Numbered from the stretch's first letter, positions 11,888 through 25,110 are shown. The stretch is 64,000 bases of DNA from Bryum argenteum (GCA_037043015.1 CM073322.1:15015601-15079600), one strand, 5' to 3'. Notes: generated by a model from the sequence alone, not told the origin. A program made the numbers and translations.

Positions 11888-12837
11888 CATAGTTCATAGT
11901 GGTGAGTGCTAGTATTGCAAGCTCCCATGGATTCACATTCATTTCTTCTATCTCCCAACTTTTGTCAAAAGTTATCCATTCTCACTAGGAGATTTTGCCA
12001 TGTTTTGGCCCCCATTCATGACTTGCCCCCTACTGTGTACCCTGAGGTGGCCCTAAATCCCCTCTGATTACATTCCATAAATTTTACCTATTCCTTGGTG
12101 AGAGTATATTGATGTCTAACATTGGAGAGATCCAAGTATATATGAAATGTAGGTAACCATGTGTGAGCATTTACTTTTCATAACTTTGGTCTTACTGAGT
12201 TTGTCAATATTTAGACTTTCTATTTGGGCCTTAACTTTTCCACATTGTATGGTCTATATTAATTGATGGGTATTTGGAAATTACTCCATCGTTGTGTATC
12301 TAAATTAGTAGTACTTATTATAAAAAATATTGTGCATAAACAATTAATTCTATTATTCGCTATTTTTTGTTTGACAACCTTCAACTAACCTAGGAGTATA
12401 TATATATAATCCAGTACATATAATTAATTGTAGCATTATTCTTATTGTATGGATTTGAATAGTTACTTATTTCCCTCTTACGAAGGTAGTCGAAAGAAGT
12501 TTTCATTGTTACTATTTTTGCAATCATAAAATAAGAGAAATAAATAGGGAGACAAATAAATTTTAAAAAATATCCCACCCTATAAGTGTTTAACATATGG
12601 CAATAATGGCATCAACTTCTAAATTTTTAAGCATATTTGATATTGTACACGTATAGTACATTAGTACTAGGATTAGATGTTATATCAAATTGATTATTCA
12701 TATACTATGATTGATTGATTTGGGAATAGAATATTTTCAAGAGCCATCACTTCTTCATTTACAGTATGTAATGGATACATTCTCTTGTGGATAAAATTTA
12801 AGTTCTTGGTTAAAGATGTATGAATTACTATGTAGGC

Positions 12838-12898
12838 CTCTAGGGTATAGGGTTTAGGGTATAGGGTTTAGGGTTTAGGGTTTAGGGTTTAGGGTTTA
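12838..12898 (+). repeat. Interstitial telomere-type repeat (TTTAGGG)
   Basis: Seven or so TTTAGGG or TATAGGG units in a row. The equivalent place in copy 2 (about 14765-14795) has only degenerate GGTTTACGGATTACGG, so the array either expanded here or decayed there. Confidence 0.9.
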
Positions 12899-13604
12899 TG
12901 GTCTTGAGGATTTGGGGTGGATTTCATTTTAATCCTAGTTTTTGTGTTGCAAAGCTTTGCAAACACAATTGTGTGTGGATGTAAAATAATGGATTAATGT
13001 ATGTATGGTGTAGTTCTCAATTATATTTTACATGGATACAAGTTGCACTTCTCTACATCGCATAGTTAATGTGTGCAAAATAATCTATTTTGTATTTATC
13101 ATTTTTGATTGAAGATGTTATTGACATAGAATAAATCACACATTTATTGCAAAGAATATATAGGTACAATATTCAACATCAACATAGGAATTAAGATTCC
13201 AGAGTCTTCAATCTCATAGCCTATTTTAAACCAAAATTGGAATAGAGTTACTATTGTAGGTCATGTGGCTCAGATTTTAATTCATAGAGCCTCATAGATC
13301 ATAAGGTATGAGTACTGAAGTAGTATTTGTACGAAACATCTTTGAATTCGTGAAGATCTATACTTTTATGGAGTCCACTCGAAATGGTTATGAACATAAA
13401 ATTTAAAGTTCAGATGTATCCGTGAAAAAAGAATACTTAGCATTTCAGAAATCAACATAGGATTCCTTTTTTCATTGTGTAGTAATTACTGAAATTCGAG
13501 TAACAGAAATCTTTGAGGAATAAAAAAAGGATCCTATGCAATTTTATTAGATTTTAGTTATATATTTAAGAAAAAAAAAGTTTAAAAAAAAAAAAAAAAC
13601 TGTA

Positions 13605-15560
13605 CAGCGGCCGCCCATATCGGTCGGCCGCCATCGGGTGGGCGTGCGACCGGCTCGCCGTCCGGCGACCGGCCCGGCGACCGGCGACCGGTCTGGGGAC
13701 CGACCACGTCCCCCGGGCGACCGGTCGGTCGCTCCTTCCGCGTCCCCCCTTCCCCCTCCTCCTCTTGCCTCTCCCCAAAACTCCCCGTTTGCACAACTTC
13801 GATCACTTCCTCGCGTTGCATACCTGCATTTTCAAAAGTACTATATTTAGCCTGTATGATCCACGTGGCGTCTAAATATGGACAGGGAATTTTCTGACAA
13901 GAGAATGTCGGGAATATCTCTTTGTCCCACGCGAGAATGTTTTATGACAAAGATACTCTCGGCTTTAAATATATCCATAATAAGGGACTCTCTTCAAGGG
14001 GAGTTAAGGCGAGCAAATCTCCACGCCAATACACTCACTTTTTGAGTTGTTGTGCCCAATTGGCTTGAATCGAAGTAAACATTTAACAATCAATATAGTG
14101 TGGTCAATTTTCTCATTTGTGAAGGCATTGGGAGTTGATGCCCTTGTCTATAAGGAAAGCAAAGGCCATGGGGCCAATTCTTATTATAAGTTAGAGACCA
14201 TGCTTTTGATTGTACATCTTAATTTATTATTGTTAAAATATTCCTTCTTAACCCCTAAAGATCCATGGACACCAAAGTGGAGGTTTCCTATTTCGGGCAG
14301 CTTATATGAAGAGGTCAAAAATAATAATTTTTTATTAAATTTTTTCTAGGTGCTCCTTACACCGCAAAGTGCATGTGGTAAAATTTGCATATCCAAATTC
14401 CAAATTTACAACCTACATCTAGAATATTTAGGTCTGAAGTCCATTAAGGGCAGTTAAATTTAGTCTTTGCTTGAAATTCTTTTTTGGAAATATGTTCATG
14501 AACAATTTACTACTTCAGTTCCAAAGTGACCCAAGTCAAAATGTTTGTCAATTTCACAAGGGTAGCCTTGAGAGATTACAAACATAATCTTCACAATTTC
14601 TAGTAATTTCCAAATTAACTCTTCCTTCGATTGATTGTTTTGAAAATATAAAATTTTAAATAGGCATCTCTTCTTCATTTAGAGTATCTAGTGGATAAAA
14701 TCACTTGTGGATAGGATTTGTGGTTTATGGTTTAGGATGTATGAATAACTCTTTAGGCCTCTATGGTACAGGGTTTACGGATTACGGTTTAGGGTCTTGG
14801 GATTTTGGGATAGATTTCATTTTAATTCTAGTTTTGGTGTTGCAAAGCTTTGCAAACACCATTGTGTGTGGAAGGGAAATATTGGACTCGTGTATGTATG
14901 GTGTAGTTCTAAGTTATATTTTAAATGGATAACAATTGTAGTACCGTACATCGCATACTTAATATGTGCAAAATAATCTATTTTGTATTTATCATTTTTG
15001 ATGAAGATGTTATAGACATGGAATAAATCACACATTTATTGCAATAAATATACTTGTACAATATTGAACATTGAACATTCAACATAGGATTTAGGATTAT
15101 AGAATCTTCAATCTCATAGCCTATTTTTCACCAAATGACGCTGTTCCAAAATAAGTGTCCTACATTAAGATGAGGATACTCCAATTGACATTCTCAACCA
15201 TGCAATATTGGAATAGAGTTACTGTTGTAGGTCATGTGGTTCAAAGTTTGATTCATGAAGCCAATGGTCAATTAATTTACAAAAAGAAAATAGAGAAGAA
15301 AGATATCGATTCGAAACCAAATGAATGCCTTATGTTTGAAACATCTATGAATTTGTGAAGATTTACACTTTAAACAATCCACTCAAAATGGTTATGAACT
15401 TAAAATTTAGAGTTAAGATGTATCCGTGAAAAAATAATATATTGCATTTCAGAAATTAACATAGGATTCCTTTTTTCAGTGTGTAATAATCACTGAGAAT
15501 CAAATAACAAAAATCTGTGCGAAATAAAAAAGGATCCTATGCAATTTTGTAAGATCTCTG

Positions 15561-15657
<97 letters not shown>

Positions 15658-15720
15658 TTTTATTTTATTTTTATTTTTATTTTTTTTTTTTTTTTTAAAA
15701 AATTTTAAAAAATTTTAAAA
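13605..15720. repeat. Tandem duplication inside the giant hAT, copy 2
   Basis: Starts with a CG-dense GGTCGG block (13610-13730), then the same C-rich leader as copy 1, about 1.8 kb of matching non-coding DNA, a long TA tract and A/T homopolymer runs. The next CG-dense block begins at 15722. Confidence 0.85.
15563..15720. repeat. TA microsatellite and T/A runs
   Basis: About 45 TA units followed by T-rich and A-rich homopolymer runs that abut the CG-dense block of cargo gene C. Confidence 0.95.
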
Positions 15721-15721
15721 A

Positions 15722-16056
15722 AACCGCAGCAGCCCGGCCCGGTCGGTCGGCGCGTTGGTCGACCGGATCGGTCGGCCGACATCGAGCGACGCGATCGGCC
15801 GGCCACATCGGTCGGCCGTGTCGGTCGGCCGTCGTGTTTGTCGGCGGCAACCGGCGGCCCGGCGCGAACGACCGCCACGACGGCCCGCCCCGATCGGTCG
15901 ACCGGATCGACCGCCACGCGTCGATCGGCCGGACCGCCGGCCAAGATCGGCGGTCGCGGCCGTGTTTGGCCGAGCGACCGGTCCGTGCGGCCGGTCTTTA
16001 GGGTTGGGAAGGAGGGGGGATAAAAGGCCTTTGGGGCCTCATTTCCCCTCACTTCT
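15722..16056 (+). promoter_or_regulatory. CG-dense array, TATA box and start motif of cargo gene C
   Basis: CCGACC/GGTCGG words fill 15730-15990. ATAAAAG starts at 16020 and CCTCACTTCT at 16047, 27 bp apart. Confidence 0.65.
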
Positions 16057-16220
16057 CCTTGTATTCATCCATCTCAACTGAGCTGCAACCGTGGGCATTA
16101 GCTTCTCGTGTGCTGCATTTGTGGTGGCGGGGGGAAGGCAGCGTGATACTTGCGGCTGCTGCATCTAATTTTTGCATATTTGGGATATCTTCGGGGTATT
16201 TTAAATACTCCCTATTCTTC

Positions 16221-19200
16221 ATGGTGACGGATATCGATAACACGAACATGGAAGCTGATTCTGAACAGACCTTGAGGTCACCTGCGACAGAAAACACAAA
16301 CGTAGGATTGGTGGGGACTGAGTTGGTTTTACATGAGACACCCTCAAAAAGAGTGAAACCAAAGGAAGCGAGACATGAGTTGCACTACGAGATCTTGGAT
16401 AATGAGGCCATCAAAGCTGAGAGCGGTTGGGCCAATGAAACGGAGGAATACTGGAGAATGGCGACGTGCAAGAAATATGTGAAGATGTATCACATTGGGA
16501 AACTTTGGCCTCGAGAATGTCACAAAGTTAATACCAATAATTTTACTTGCAACCCTCAAACATGCAAGGATGATCACTTCCTTCATCGTGCTGAAGAAGT
16601 TTGGGTGGCATTGTTTGGAACTCGTCCCAAGAGCAAGGGTTATTTTTCCTATACGCTCTTGAGCATGGTGTATGCTGAGCTCATATTGAAGCGCAAGGTG
16701 AACTGGAGCACATTCACGGCGAGTAGTGCATATCCTCTTCGAATCGGGAGAAATCAAAAGGATATCCTTGATAGGTTTGATCCAGAATCAAACTCTACAA
16801 AGGCCTTATTGCAGTACTTGAGGAGGAAAACTCATGAGACGGCGGAGAAGGAATCTCCTCCAACAACCACGACACATCAGGAGGATGGAAGGAATATGGT
16901 TGCCACGGATGCCCCAATCGTAGAACCAACTATAACTGATAGGCTCGAAGGTGCAAACGTAGTTAAAGAACCTCGTGTAACCCCGGTACCAACATTAGAG
17001 GAGGCAGGGCCAAGTGAACCACGAGAAACCAGATCACCTACAGATGCCATAGATGTCATGCATACGGATTCGGGTATGGTGGAAAATTTCGTGGACTATC
17101 TGCATACGGTACCAAACAATAAGAGATTGGTGGAGTGGCTGAAAACCGCAGAAATGATGGCAAATTGGTGCAATGAGGTAGATAAAGACCAAGGTTTGCC
17201 AGGGCAGGATAGGCATAAAGCCTCAGGCGGTGCAATAGTTGCTCTAGGCCTCGACTTGAAAGAGGCGTCAGAAGCACTTGCTACTATATCTCCCGGTTTT
17301 GTGACAATGAGTCACGCTTTGGCAAAGATGTTGCCTAACATTCTACAAGCTGCGGTGAATTATGAGGCAATCATAGATCGATTCCACCCTCTACTGAAGG
17401 AGCGAGTGAAGACTGAGCTAATCATTGTGAAACTGCAGAAACAACACCAAATTACGCAACGTCTCCTTGACGAGTTTTACAAGGAATTGCGGTTGTTTGG
17501 CCAAGGTCCTGCTAGCGAGTATGTGGCAAAGTACCAAGAAGCAATGCGCCAAAGGGATGCGGTAGAAGACTTAGAAGATAACCGATATAAGTCATTCAAC
17601 TTATTTCCATCACAGAATGACACTCAGGGGGCTTCATGTAGTCATGTTGTTCCAGAATGTGATGCGGGCGGTAAAGACGATGGTAAAGAGGATGGTGAAA
17701 AGGATGGTAATAAAGATAAGGGGAAGACCATTATCGGGACTTCTGATAGTCTTTTTCTTTCACAAATTGATGGGGGTGGTAAAGAGGATGGTGAAGAAGA
17801 TAAGGGATAGACCTATATCAGGAGTTTATCTCCTCTCAGAGAGGTTGGTGAAGAGGATGGTAAAGAAGATAAGGGAAAAACCATTATCGAAATAGACGAT
17901 GATGACGATGATGAAATTCCGGGGGAATTGAAGTTAATATCACAAAAGGAGATAGATGATGCACAGATTGAGCGACAACGAGCATGGGCGATGAAGTTCG
18001 CGGCAGTGAAGAAGGAGAGAGATGTTACAGTTGCGAAATTGGAGGAGGAAGCAAAAGCATGCTCAATGAAGTTGGAGGCTACAAGTAAAGAGAGATGAGG
18101 CAGTCGCTGAATTGGAGGCATTACGGAATACCTTCAAAACGGTAGATTCTACAGAGGCAACAATCCACCTACGCATACTACCATGGTTGGGATGGGTTCA
18201 TCGACTTCAAGATTTGAGGAGCTTGGTTTCGAGGGCAAAAGAAGATCTGAAATCGATTGCATCTACATCAAAGGAATCACGTGAAGTTGTAGATGCTTCA
18301 TTGGAGAAGTTCTGTAAGAACAGATCGAAAAAACGATATGACCCCGTAGAGGTCACTTTTTGGGGGGATATTGAAGAGATGATGGAGCGTACAAACTACT
18401 CTAAGATGGGACGAAACAATGATGTTGATTGGACTATGGAGATAGAGGAAGGATGGGCGCCATATAGTAGATTCTCATCGCACCTACAAGAGTCAGCTCG
18501 CATTGTAATCAACACATGCGACCCTCCTCCCGCAATACTTAAAGACAAATGTGCGGTGTGCCTACATAATTTTGGTCCAGAGGGCGCATACACGTTGGGC
18601 CAATGTGGCCATAACTTTCATGTTACTTGCATATAACCTCAATTCCGTTAAAATGGCACAATTCCTTGTGCCATATTGCCAAAGCCATGTTGTGCCAATT
18701 TGGTCGCGTTTCTGAAACGTGCCATTTTACCGGCATATTTTTGAACTCAAAATCTCAAAGATTTATGCTTGCAAAATGGCACGTTTCTTTATATCACCCA
18801 CATCTTCCATTATATCAACAAATTTCTGTAATATCATCAAAAATTCCATAATATCACACTATTTGATGAATTTTGACCTTCAAATTCTGTCGAAGGGCAG
18901 TTTTTCCTCAACGGCCGCTCAGAAATATCTTTGGTTTTGAGCGGCCGCTCAGAAAAATTTGCTCTATTATGTCAAAAAATGACAAAAACGAGTGTTGTTT
19001 TTTTCATTTTTTCCACCTTAAATCGTGCCATTTTACCAGAATATTGCCAAATTAACGGAATTGAGGTTATATGCCGATATGCGATGACAAAATCGGTATG
19101 TCCAGTATGTCGCTCCCCATTTAGCACGAGATTCTACGAGATGATGAGCATACGAGATCTTATGCCACCAGGGCACGAGTTCAACCGATGGAATCTTCCA

Positions 19201-20010
19201 TTGGATCAATACCCAAAGAAATTTCTAAACTACTCTGATTGGGGAAATGCTCTTAACTGGAGTACATCCGAATGAAAACACCAACTAGCCATTCAATTTG
19301 GTGGGGATCATGATCAGTTATTTTGGATGACACGAGATTACGAAATAGAGATCAGGGCGAGGAATATTGAAGGTGATGAGCAAGGAGAGTTGTTTTGTCG
19401 TAATTTCGGAGGGCATTGGAGCGTCGAACACAACCGTTTTTTTCGATTTCCTCCAAAGAAAGTGGAAAAGGGAGAAGATGGTTCGTGGCACGAAATAACT
19501 GATTCAACCAGCTTTGGTGAGGAGTACAAGAAGTACGATCATACTCCAATTGGAAGAGTTGTGGTACTCGCGAAATTGGAGGAGGCCGCAATATACCGGA
19601 CTTCGATACCGGAAAATTCTTTTGAAGATGTGGAGGTCTCTTATTTGGATGCGGTGAAGAAGTTTGATGTGCGTATCGATGACGCCATTTCATTTTGGAG
19701 AGAATGTCTTTTAAACCCAAAAGACACACATTTTCTATTATTGGATGAGTTCGAAGGTGTTGTACAGGATGTCGTTGCAAAGATCGAGAAGGCCATGGAA
19801 ATCTTACGTAACAAACAAGTGGATCCTAGCAAAAAGCGGAAGAGGCAATCGGGCGAAGATGAGGAGGATAGTTGGCAGGCGGAGATGAGAGGCGAAATCG
19901 CAGCGGTGGATCGAGAGTATGAAGAGGGCGGTCGAATTGCCCGTCCAAGTCAAAGACCGCGTACTTGTAGTGTAGCTCAGATTGGCCAATCGGATGGATC
20001 TTCAGTTTGA
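16221..20010 (+). pseudogene. Cargo gene C: CKKYVKMYH-domain and RING-H2 protein, broken by stops, a frameshift and a MITE
   Basis: The start is taken at ATG 16221; the frame is open further upstream but without an ATG. Order of parts: CKKYVKMYHIGKLWPR with a CNPQTCKDDHFLH follow-up (residues ~83-125, shared with cargo gene B), a linker, a helical central region (~300-480), KEDGEEDKGK acidic repeats, a coiled coil (KKERDVTVAKLEEE), then a RING-H2 finger. The RING reads CAVC, QCGHNFHVTC at 18550-18630 and CPVC at about 19100. A further ~300 residues end at the TGA at 20010, with a basic KKRKR patch. Such RING-H2 fingers usually act in ubiquitin ligases. Damage: TAG at 17808, a 2-base loss in a GA run near 18095, a 434-bp MITE at 18635-19068 and TGA at 19273. 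Taking out the MITE and one ATAT restores the frame. Confidence 0.75.
18635..19068. mobile_element. AACCTCAATTCC MITE, copy 1, inside the RING finger
   Basis: Inverted ends AACCTCAATTCCGTTAA and TTAACGGAATTGAGGTT; target duplication ATAT at 18631-18634 and 19069-19072. It separates the sixth and seventh zinc ligands of the RING. No coding capacity. Related copies lie at 30852 and 40903. Confidence 0.85.
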
Positions 20011-20047
20011 AGTTAGAACGGATGTTGGACCTTAAGTTGCACGTATA

Positions 20048-20084
<37 letters not shown>

Positions 20085-20409
20085 TTTTTTTAGATTGTAT
20101 GGCTGTTGTTTTAAAAATGATGAAAATGCCACCATTGATCCATGGGGCCTTATTTTTGAAGTAAAGGGTTACAATCTTTTTGATTTAATGTGCATTTCTT
20201 TTGTATGCTTAAGAGTGAAGACTATCGTACGACAAGTATGTAAAAATATATGTAATATTTTTCAACACATTAAATGTAGTCATGTAGACAATAGAATCTC
20301 CAAATGCATTTGGAGTATAACAATAAAGTACTACAGTAAACTATAGCTACAATTTCTATAATAAGTATAAGTCCTATGAACCTATACTACATAAAGATGC
20401 CAAATTCAA
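20011..20409. other. Convergent 3' region between cargo gene C and transposase
   Basis: AT-rich with a TA run at about 20051-20082; no gene seen. Confidence 0.5.
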
Positions 20410-20916
20410 CTACTCATCAGGACCAGAGGATTGCTCATAATCGCTATCTCCCTTCACTTCAGCTCCACTAGACCCCGTAGGATCATATTCATAATCGTTT
20501 GGAACCTCCTCTTTGATCTTGGGTTTATTCTCTGGACATTGTATATTCCCATACTTATGCCAAGTATCAAATTCGGGGAGATTAACAGGGATCTTCGGTT
20601 TTTTAGGCGGAACAATTGGAACCGTTGCAGATTTCCGTTTATGCGACTTGGAAGTGCCAAGCATGTGCTGTAACCCCGTGGCGGTACGAAGAACATTGGC
20701 ATTCTTTAAATACCGCCTAACGGTTACATCGTAGTCACTAGAGATGCTCCCATATTTGGCTCTTGAAAGGGATACTAAACCCTTAGAGGATTTCTCCAAG
20801 GTTGTCGTAACCCTGGTAGTAGAGGGTTGAAATAAAGCGCGGGGAGTAGCACATTGATCAGATACTTGATCCTTACTACCGGATGCGATATTCTCCGCGA
20901 CCGGATCAGAGCTCAT
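20410..20916 (-). CDS. Downstream ORF of the hAT transposase gene, about 168 residues
   Basis: ATG at 20916 overlaps the end of the transposase frame (stop at 20906). The product is hydrophilic, rich in Ser, Lys and Pro, with a basic patch (SKSHKRKS, PPKKPK) that could be a nuclear localisation signal and an acidic C-terminus. It may be the original C-terminal tail of the transposase shifted out of frame, or a small separate protein. Not recognised otherwise. Confidence 0.4.
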   Translation of the reverse strand: MSSDPVAENIASGSKDQVSDQCATPRALFQPSTTRVTTTLEKSSKGLVSLSRAKYGSISSDYDVTVRRYLKNANVLRTATGLQHMLGTSKSHKRKSATVPIVPPKKPKIPVNLPEFDTWHKYGNIQCPENKPKIKEEVPNDYEYDPTGSSGAEVKGDSDYEQSSGPDE

Positions 20917-23900
20917 AGTGCCCGCAGTAGTGTTGTTGCACGCAGATGGTCTTCACATCTATCGCCTCCTTTTCCAACCGTAAAACCAAGAGGCGATAAC
21001 GGTAGGGGACGTTATTCGATTTGTCCATGCCGCCTTGTGTCATTAACCGTGCTAACGGCTGCTCATCATCTAGATCATCCGCCGAAACACCACGAGCGAT
21101 AAAATCACCATTAGCATCATGAACATTTGGAGCATCTTCATCATTTGAAGCGGGGAAGAAAGTCATATCATCGTCTTCATCACCAAATTCAAAAACATCA
21201 TTGTCATCAGACTCTGATTCGTCCTCGACAGCTTCCTTATCATTCTCATGTACTTGGTCTTCCTCTAAATCCAAGTTCTCTCTATACCACCGCCCATCAT
21301 CACTCAACTTATCATTCGCGAGCAATTTCGGGTTGGAATATATGTAGACCAAGTCATCAGCTCTGCCCGGTAGTAACCAATTCCGTTTTTTGTCGTGAAC
21401 ATAAGAGTAGCTACTCCAGTTGCGTTCGCAAGCCGACGAGGGCACGGTCTGTGCTAGTATTCGCTTTGCAATTGGAGAGAGGAGCTTAGCACAAGCACCT
21501 TCAATGTCGCAACCCTTGCTAGCTCACCTTAGCTTACACCAACTTTTTCCCAACTCTAGCAAGTGTCACGAGCGCTAACTCTGCACATCCCCCACATGCA
21601 CAAAGTTAGCTCCCCATACCAACCACCAAGCTCACCGCTTGGTTATCAATCCCTCCTACTCATGCAACCGGGACTCAACCCCTTCGTAGGTAGCCAATGG
21701 TTAGGTGCGGACTTCCACTTATGTCCAAGGCCCAACTTGGTGGCACTCCCATACCACGCGGCCTAACCGCACTTGGTGGTGTCTCCTCACCACCGCCCAT
21801 GACCACCATGGTGACCCCAAGGCCACCAAGTAATCACAACGCCGGCGGTGAGACACCACCCCACATCGGTAGCACTCATGGTCCTCATTTTGCCTATATG
21901 AGTCCCGTGGTGAAGCCCCAACACTAGCTCCCCACCGGGACTCACCTTGTCCTTATGAGCCACCGTGGTGAAGCCCCAACACTAGCTCCACCCACCGTGC
22001 CTCATTTTGCACTTTGAGTCCCCATGGTGGAGCCCCAACACTAGCTCCACCCATTGGGACTCACCTTGCTTGGGAGTCCCCATGGTGAGGCCCCAACACT
22101 AGCCACACCACTCGGGACTCCCACCTTGGTCACCACCAAGGCACCATGGGAGTGGGGAGGAGACCAGCCCTCCCCATAGTATACTCTGTGGGATTCGGCA
22201 GCCCCTGGTCCTAGGTGAAGGGCTGGACCCTCACACCTCTTAGTTTTGGAAGACCACCCAATCTCCCAATGCCTTAGCCGCTGGAAGGCCCGGGAGACTT
22301 CCCGAACCTTCCAGGGCTCGTATCTACCTCGTCCCGCATCCAAACGCGACGAGCGACCACTCTATCGACATCTACTCGTCAAGTAGATGCCGATAGACAC
22401 CTTACTTGCCTCATTCCGACAAGTATTGAGGGAGTTATGCCCCTCTGAAGATTCGGGAGTCCCGGGCCAGCTTCCCAGTCCAGCACTGTCCCTGGACAGC
22501 ACTCCCTTTAGTCCCACAATCTTCCAACTCCCGTAACTTTTAGCTCACACCTCCAAATGAGGTGCTCCTTAGCATCCCGGAATCGTGGCAACATGAGCTT
22601 CCATAATCTCATGTCCATTCCGTCGTGGCTCCTAGTCTCCGTGGGTGAGAGGCGTCTCCAACGCCCGGGGTCCTCTCCCACACTAGGCCCACTTAGGTTC
22701 CCTTCACCTTGGCACCCCAAGGCCCGGGCATCACTCCGGTGTCCCCCTTGGGCCCTTGGTGTTGCGGGCACTCCTCAAGGAGAGGTGCGCGACATTCAAA
22801 CTCCCACCATGCATGTAAAGCTAATTTTTGAGTATTAGGCTCCAGCATGTCATGGAATGGTGGACCCCTTACTCGAAACGCAAGAAATTCACTCACCAGG
22901 TCTGCGTAATCCTCCGCGGGACATAATTTTTGTAAAACACGCTTGCAAGCTATTGTAAGATCGAGATCGTCAGCTAACTCTTGGTCATGTAGTAAATAAG
23001 GATTTAAAAGTGCAGCCGCGCCATATAAATCCGTTGTCATGAGCCGTTTCCGATGGTAAAACTCCTCTTTTGCGGTGGCCACCTCAAGTGGTTCCAATGA
23101 GATGGGCGGTGCGTGCAAAGTATGGACATGTCTCTCAAGATCACGCATGATATGCCATGCCTTGCCCGTACTAGGAGCCTTGCCGTCGAATTCTCTCAGA
23201 GCGTACACCACGGGGGCAACCATATCCCGTAGTCTTTTGCATTGCTCCCAAAACTCATCGCTCAACACCACCTTCTTGACCTTACGTGAGAATATAAGCT
23301 TATCTCTAGCGTAGATACCGTCTTCTTCGAGGCATAGGTCATGAACATAGGGTCGACAACAACTTGCTCCAATGATTCCTTGACCTCCAACAAGCGATCT
23401 ATCATTATGAATTGACTAGCAAATCTTGTTTTCCTGGCATCGATGAGGGTCAATTTCGCCTCGTGTTTACGAAACACAACTAGGGGCATTTGTCGCCTCT
23501 TGATAAACTTGACCATTCTCTTCGCCATGACCAAAGTATTCGCCATCCATCCAAATTTTCCCAATCCTCCAACAACAAGTCCATTGCATGTGTCGCACAC
23601 CCTTGCATGAAAATGTGCAGATATTTCTCAAGGACTATTCTTGAGGCATTGAGCATTACAGAAGCATTGTCTCTGCATACTTGAACAATGTTTTCTGGTC
23701 CAACTTGTTCTATGTACTTCAACATGAGAGTTGACATGTACACCGCTATTTTTCTATGCCGAGTATCCACAAAGACCAAGAAAAAAAGCTCTCCACCTTG
23801 AGTCACGAGCATCGCATTCACCAAAGGGCGACTAGTCATAGATGACCATCCATCCATAGTCAAAGTTCCTCCAAACTTCCGAAGGCTCTCCGAGAGTCTA

Positions 23901-24742
23901 CTATCTAGTTTCTTTTGTAACTCCGTCTTTACTTCTCCTAACAATCTTCTCCGAATGTCATGGTAAGATGGTAGAGCATAGGATTTTCGAAATCCCATTG
24001 CCTTCATCACACGGCTTTTTGAACGCATCATTCCGGACTCACGAGAATGGTATATTTGCTTCGTAAAAAATTTCGCCCGAGTTTATCCAACTCCCGCCTA
24101 TCCGCTTCTGCAAAAGTAGCTTCAATTGAAGATTGCTTCGTTTGCTTCATAGATCCAAACATCGGGCGAGTATCCCTAATTCCCCTCATAAGCATGGAAG
24201 AAGCAGAGGTTGACCCTACCAAAAGATTTGTTGAATTCATGGGGGTGCCTAGCGAGGACCCTACACAAGAGTCACTCCTAGGGGTTTCGGAAATGTCATG
24301 TTTTGAAGCACTGAACGTCCGTGGATGGAGTGAGAGAACATTCACCGAGAAATAGTTCCAATTCTCCGTTATATGGAGGGAACTCCGGACCACATCTTAA
24401 AAATAACTGCCTAATTTCCCTAGGCAGCTTAAGGCATAGTGCAGAACTCGAATCCCTATGTCCAGGAATCTTCTCGTACCCATAATGACTCAAATTCCGA
24501 CTCTTCTTCTTGAAACAATTACATGACATAGCGAGTGACTGTAGGAAGGACCCGGACGCTTTGCCTTCCTTCTCGATGTCTCTAAACCAAGGCTCTTGTG
24601 GAGCGGGGCCCATTTGATAAATAGGACGCCTCAAAGTCTTAAACAAAGGTGGTGGGACCGTGACGGGGAAAAAAAATGGCAAGAGTTCCTTACGGAAATC
24701 CTCACTTCCGAACTCAATACCTACCAAGCAATGTACACACAT
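20906..24742 (-). pseudogene. hAT transposase of the giant element, frameshifted and split by a solo LTR
   Basis: The transposase of the element. From its N-terminus: a BED-type zinc-finger-like stretch (MSCNCFKKKS ... IPGHRDSSS, about 24380-24510); FAEADRRELDKLGRNF; a DUF659-like core with TMDGWSS, VQVCRDNASVM and GCATHAMDLLLEDW (23550-23900); MAKRMVKFIKRR and TRFASQFIM; FWEQCKRLRDMVAPVV; HAWWEFE; and the C-terminal dimerisation signature SSACERNWSSYSYVHDKKRN near 21420. A long acidic tail follows. Frame changes near 24350, 24070, 23555 and 23275 and a 1290-bp insertion at 21505 show the copy is dead. Removing the insertion and one TTCAA rejoins HAWWEFE to GACAKLLSPIAKRIL in frame. The start is taken at ATG 24742, though MGPAPQEPW at 24614 is an alternative. 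Confidence 0.85.
21505..22794. mobile_element. Solo LTR of a retrotransposon, 1290 bp
   Basis: Begins TGTCGC and ends GCGACA (the TG...CA ends of an LTR) and is flanked by the 5-bp duplication TTCAA at 21500-21504 and 22795-22799. It has no internal gene. Bases 21900-22120 hold about four copies of a unit containing GGTGAAGCCCCAACACTAGC. A lone LTR is the usual product of recombination between the two LTRs of one element. Confidence 0.8.
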
Positions 24743-24784
24743 AAAATGAATTATGCGGCTCAAAGCCCTTGGAAAGTGTTCAAA

Positions 24785-24975
24785 ATTCACTGGCCGACGG
24801 CGGACCGACGGCCGGACCCAAGGCCGGATCCCGCCGACGACGGCCGGTCGCCGGTCGCCGGGCCGACGGCGGACCTAAGGCGGTCACCCCGGCCGACGGG
24901 TCGCCGCTTCGCCAACCGACCGGCCGGTCGGTCGGGCCGACGGGCTTCGGAGACGGTCGACGGGGTGGTTCGACC
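24785..24975 (-). promoter_or_regulatory. CG-dense array upstream of the transposase gene
   Basis: CCGACG/GGTCGG-rich stretch between the right end and the transposase start. Unlike the three cargo promoters, no TATA box plus CCTCACT pair was found on the minus strand, so the transposase may use a different or lost start. Confidence 0.4.
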
Positions 24976-24994
24976 AATGAACGCACCCCGTTGG

Positions 24995-25102
24995 TCATTT
25001 ACCCTTAGTAAAACGACCAGAATCTCTAAGTCACGGACGGTCCCCGGACCCCTGCCGGACGTCCGACGGACGTCCGGACGTCCGGACGCTGTGACATCCC
25101 TG
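24995..25102 (-). repeat. Right terminus of giant hAT
   Basis: Read inward from 25102: CAGGGATGTCACAGCG, then GGACGTCC words, then GTCCGTGACTTAGAGATT. The same order is found at the stray end at 5277. Confidence 0.8.
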
Positions 25103-25110
25103 TTCAAATG

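Larger units (their letters stand above)
10846..13604. repeat. Tandem duplication inside the giant hAT, copy 1
   Basis: Begins after the CG array with a C-rich leader (TCGCTCCTTCCGCGTCCCCC), passes through AT-rich DNA without genes, and ends near GGATCCTATGCAATTTT and an A-rich run. Copy 2 follows directly. Matching landmarks include TGCAAAGCTTTGCAAACAC at about 12950 and again at about 14840. Copy 1 is longer, partly because of a hairpin insert at 11600-11890 and a telomere-type repeat expansion. Confidence 0.85.
6294..25102 (-). mobile_element. Giant cargo-bearing hAT transposon, 18.8 kb
   Basis: Both ends read CAGGGATGTCA inward, and TTCAAATG stands immediately outside each end (6286-6293 and 25103-25110): a perfect 8-bp target-site duplication, the length used by hAT transposases. 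A hAT transposase with BED finger, DUF659-like core and C-terminal dimerisation motif lies on the minus strand near the right end. hAT elements are usually a few kb, so this one is several times the usual size. The extra DNA is three cargo genes with a shared promoter layout plus a tandem duplication of non-coding DNA. Later insertions (MITE at 18635, solo LTR at 21505) account for 1.7 kb. The strand given is that of the transposase. Confidence 0.9.
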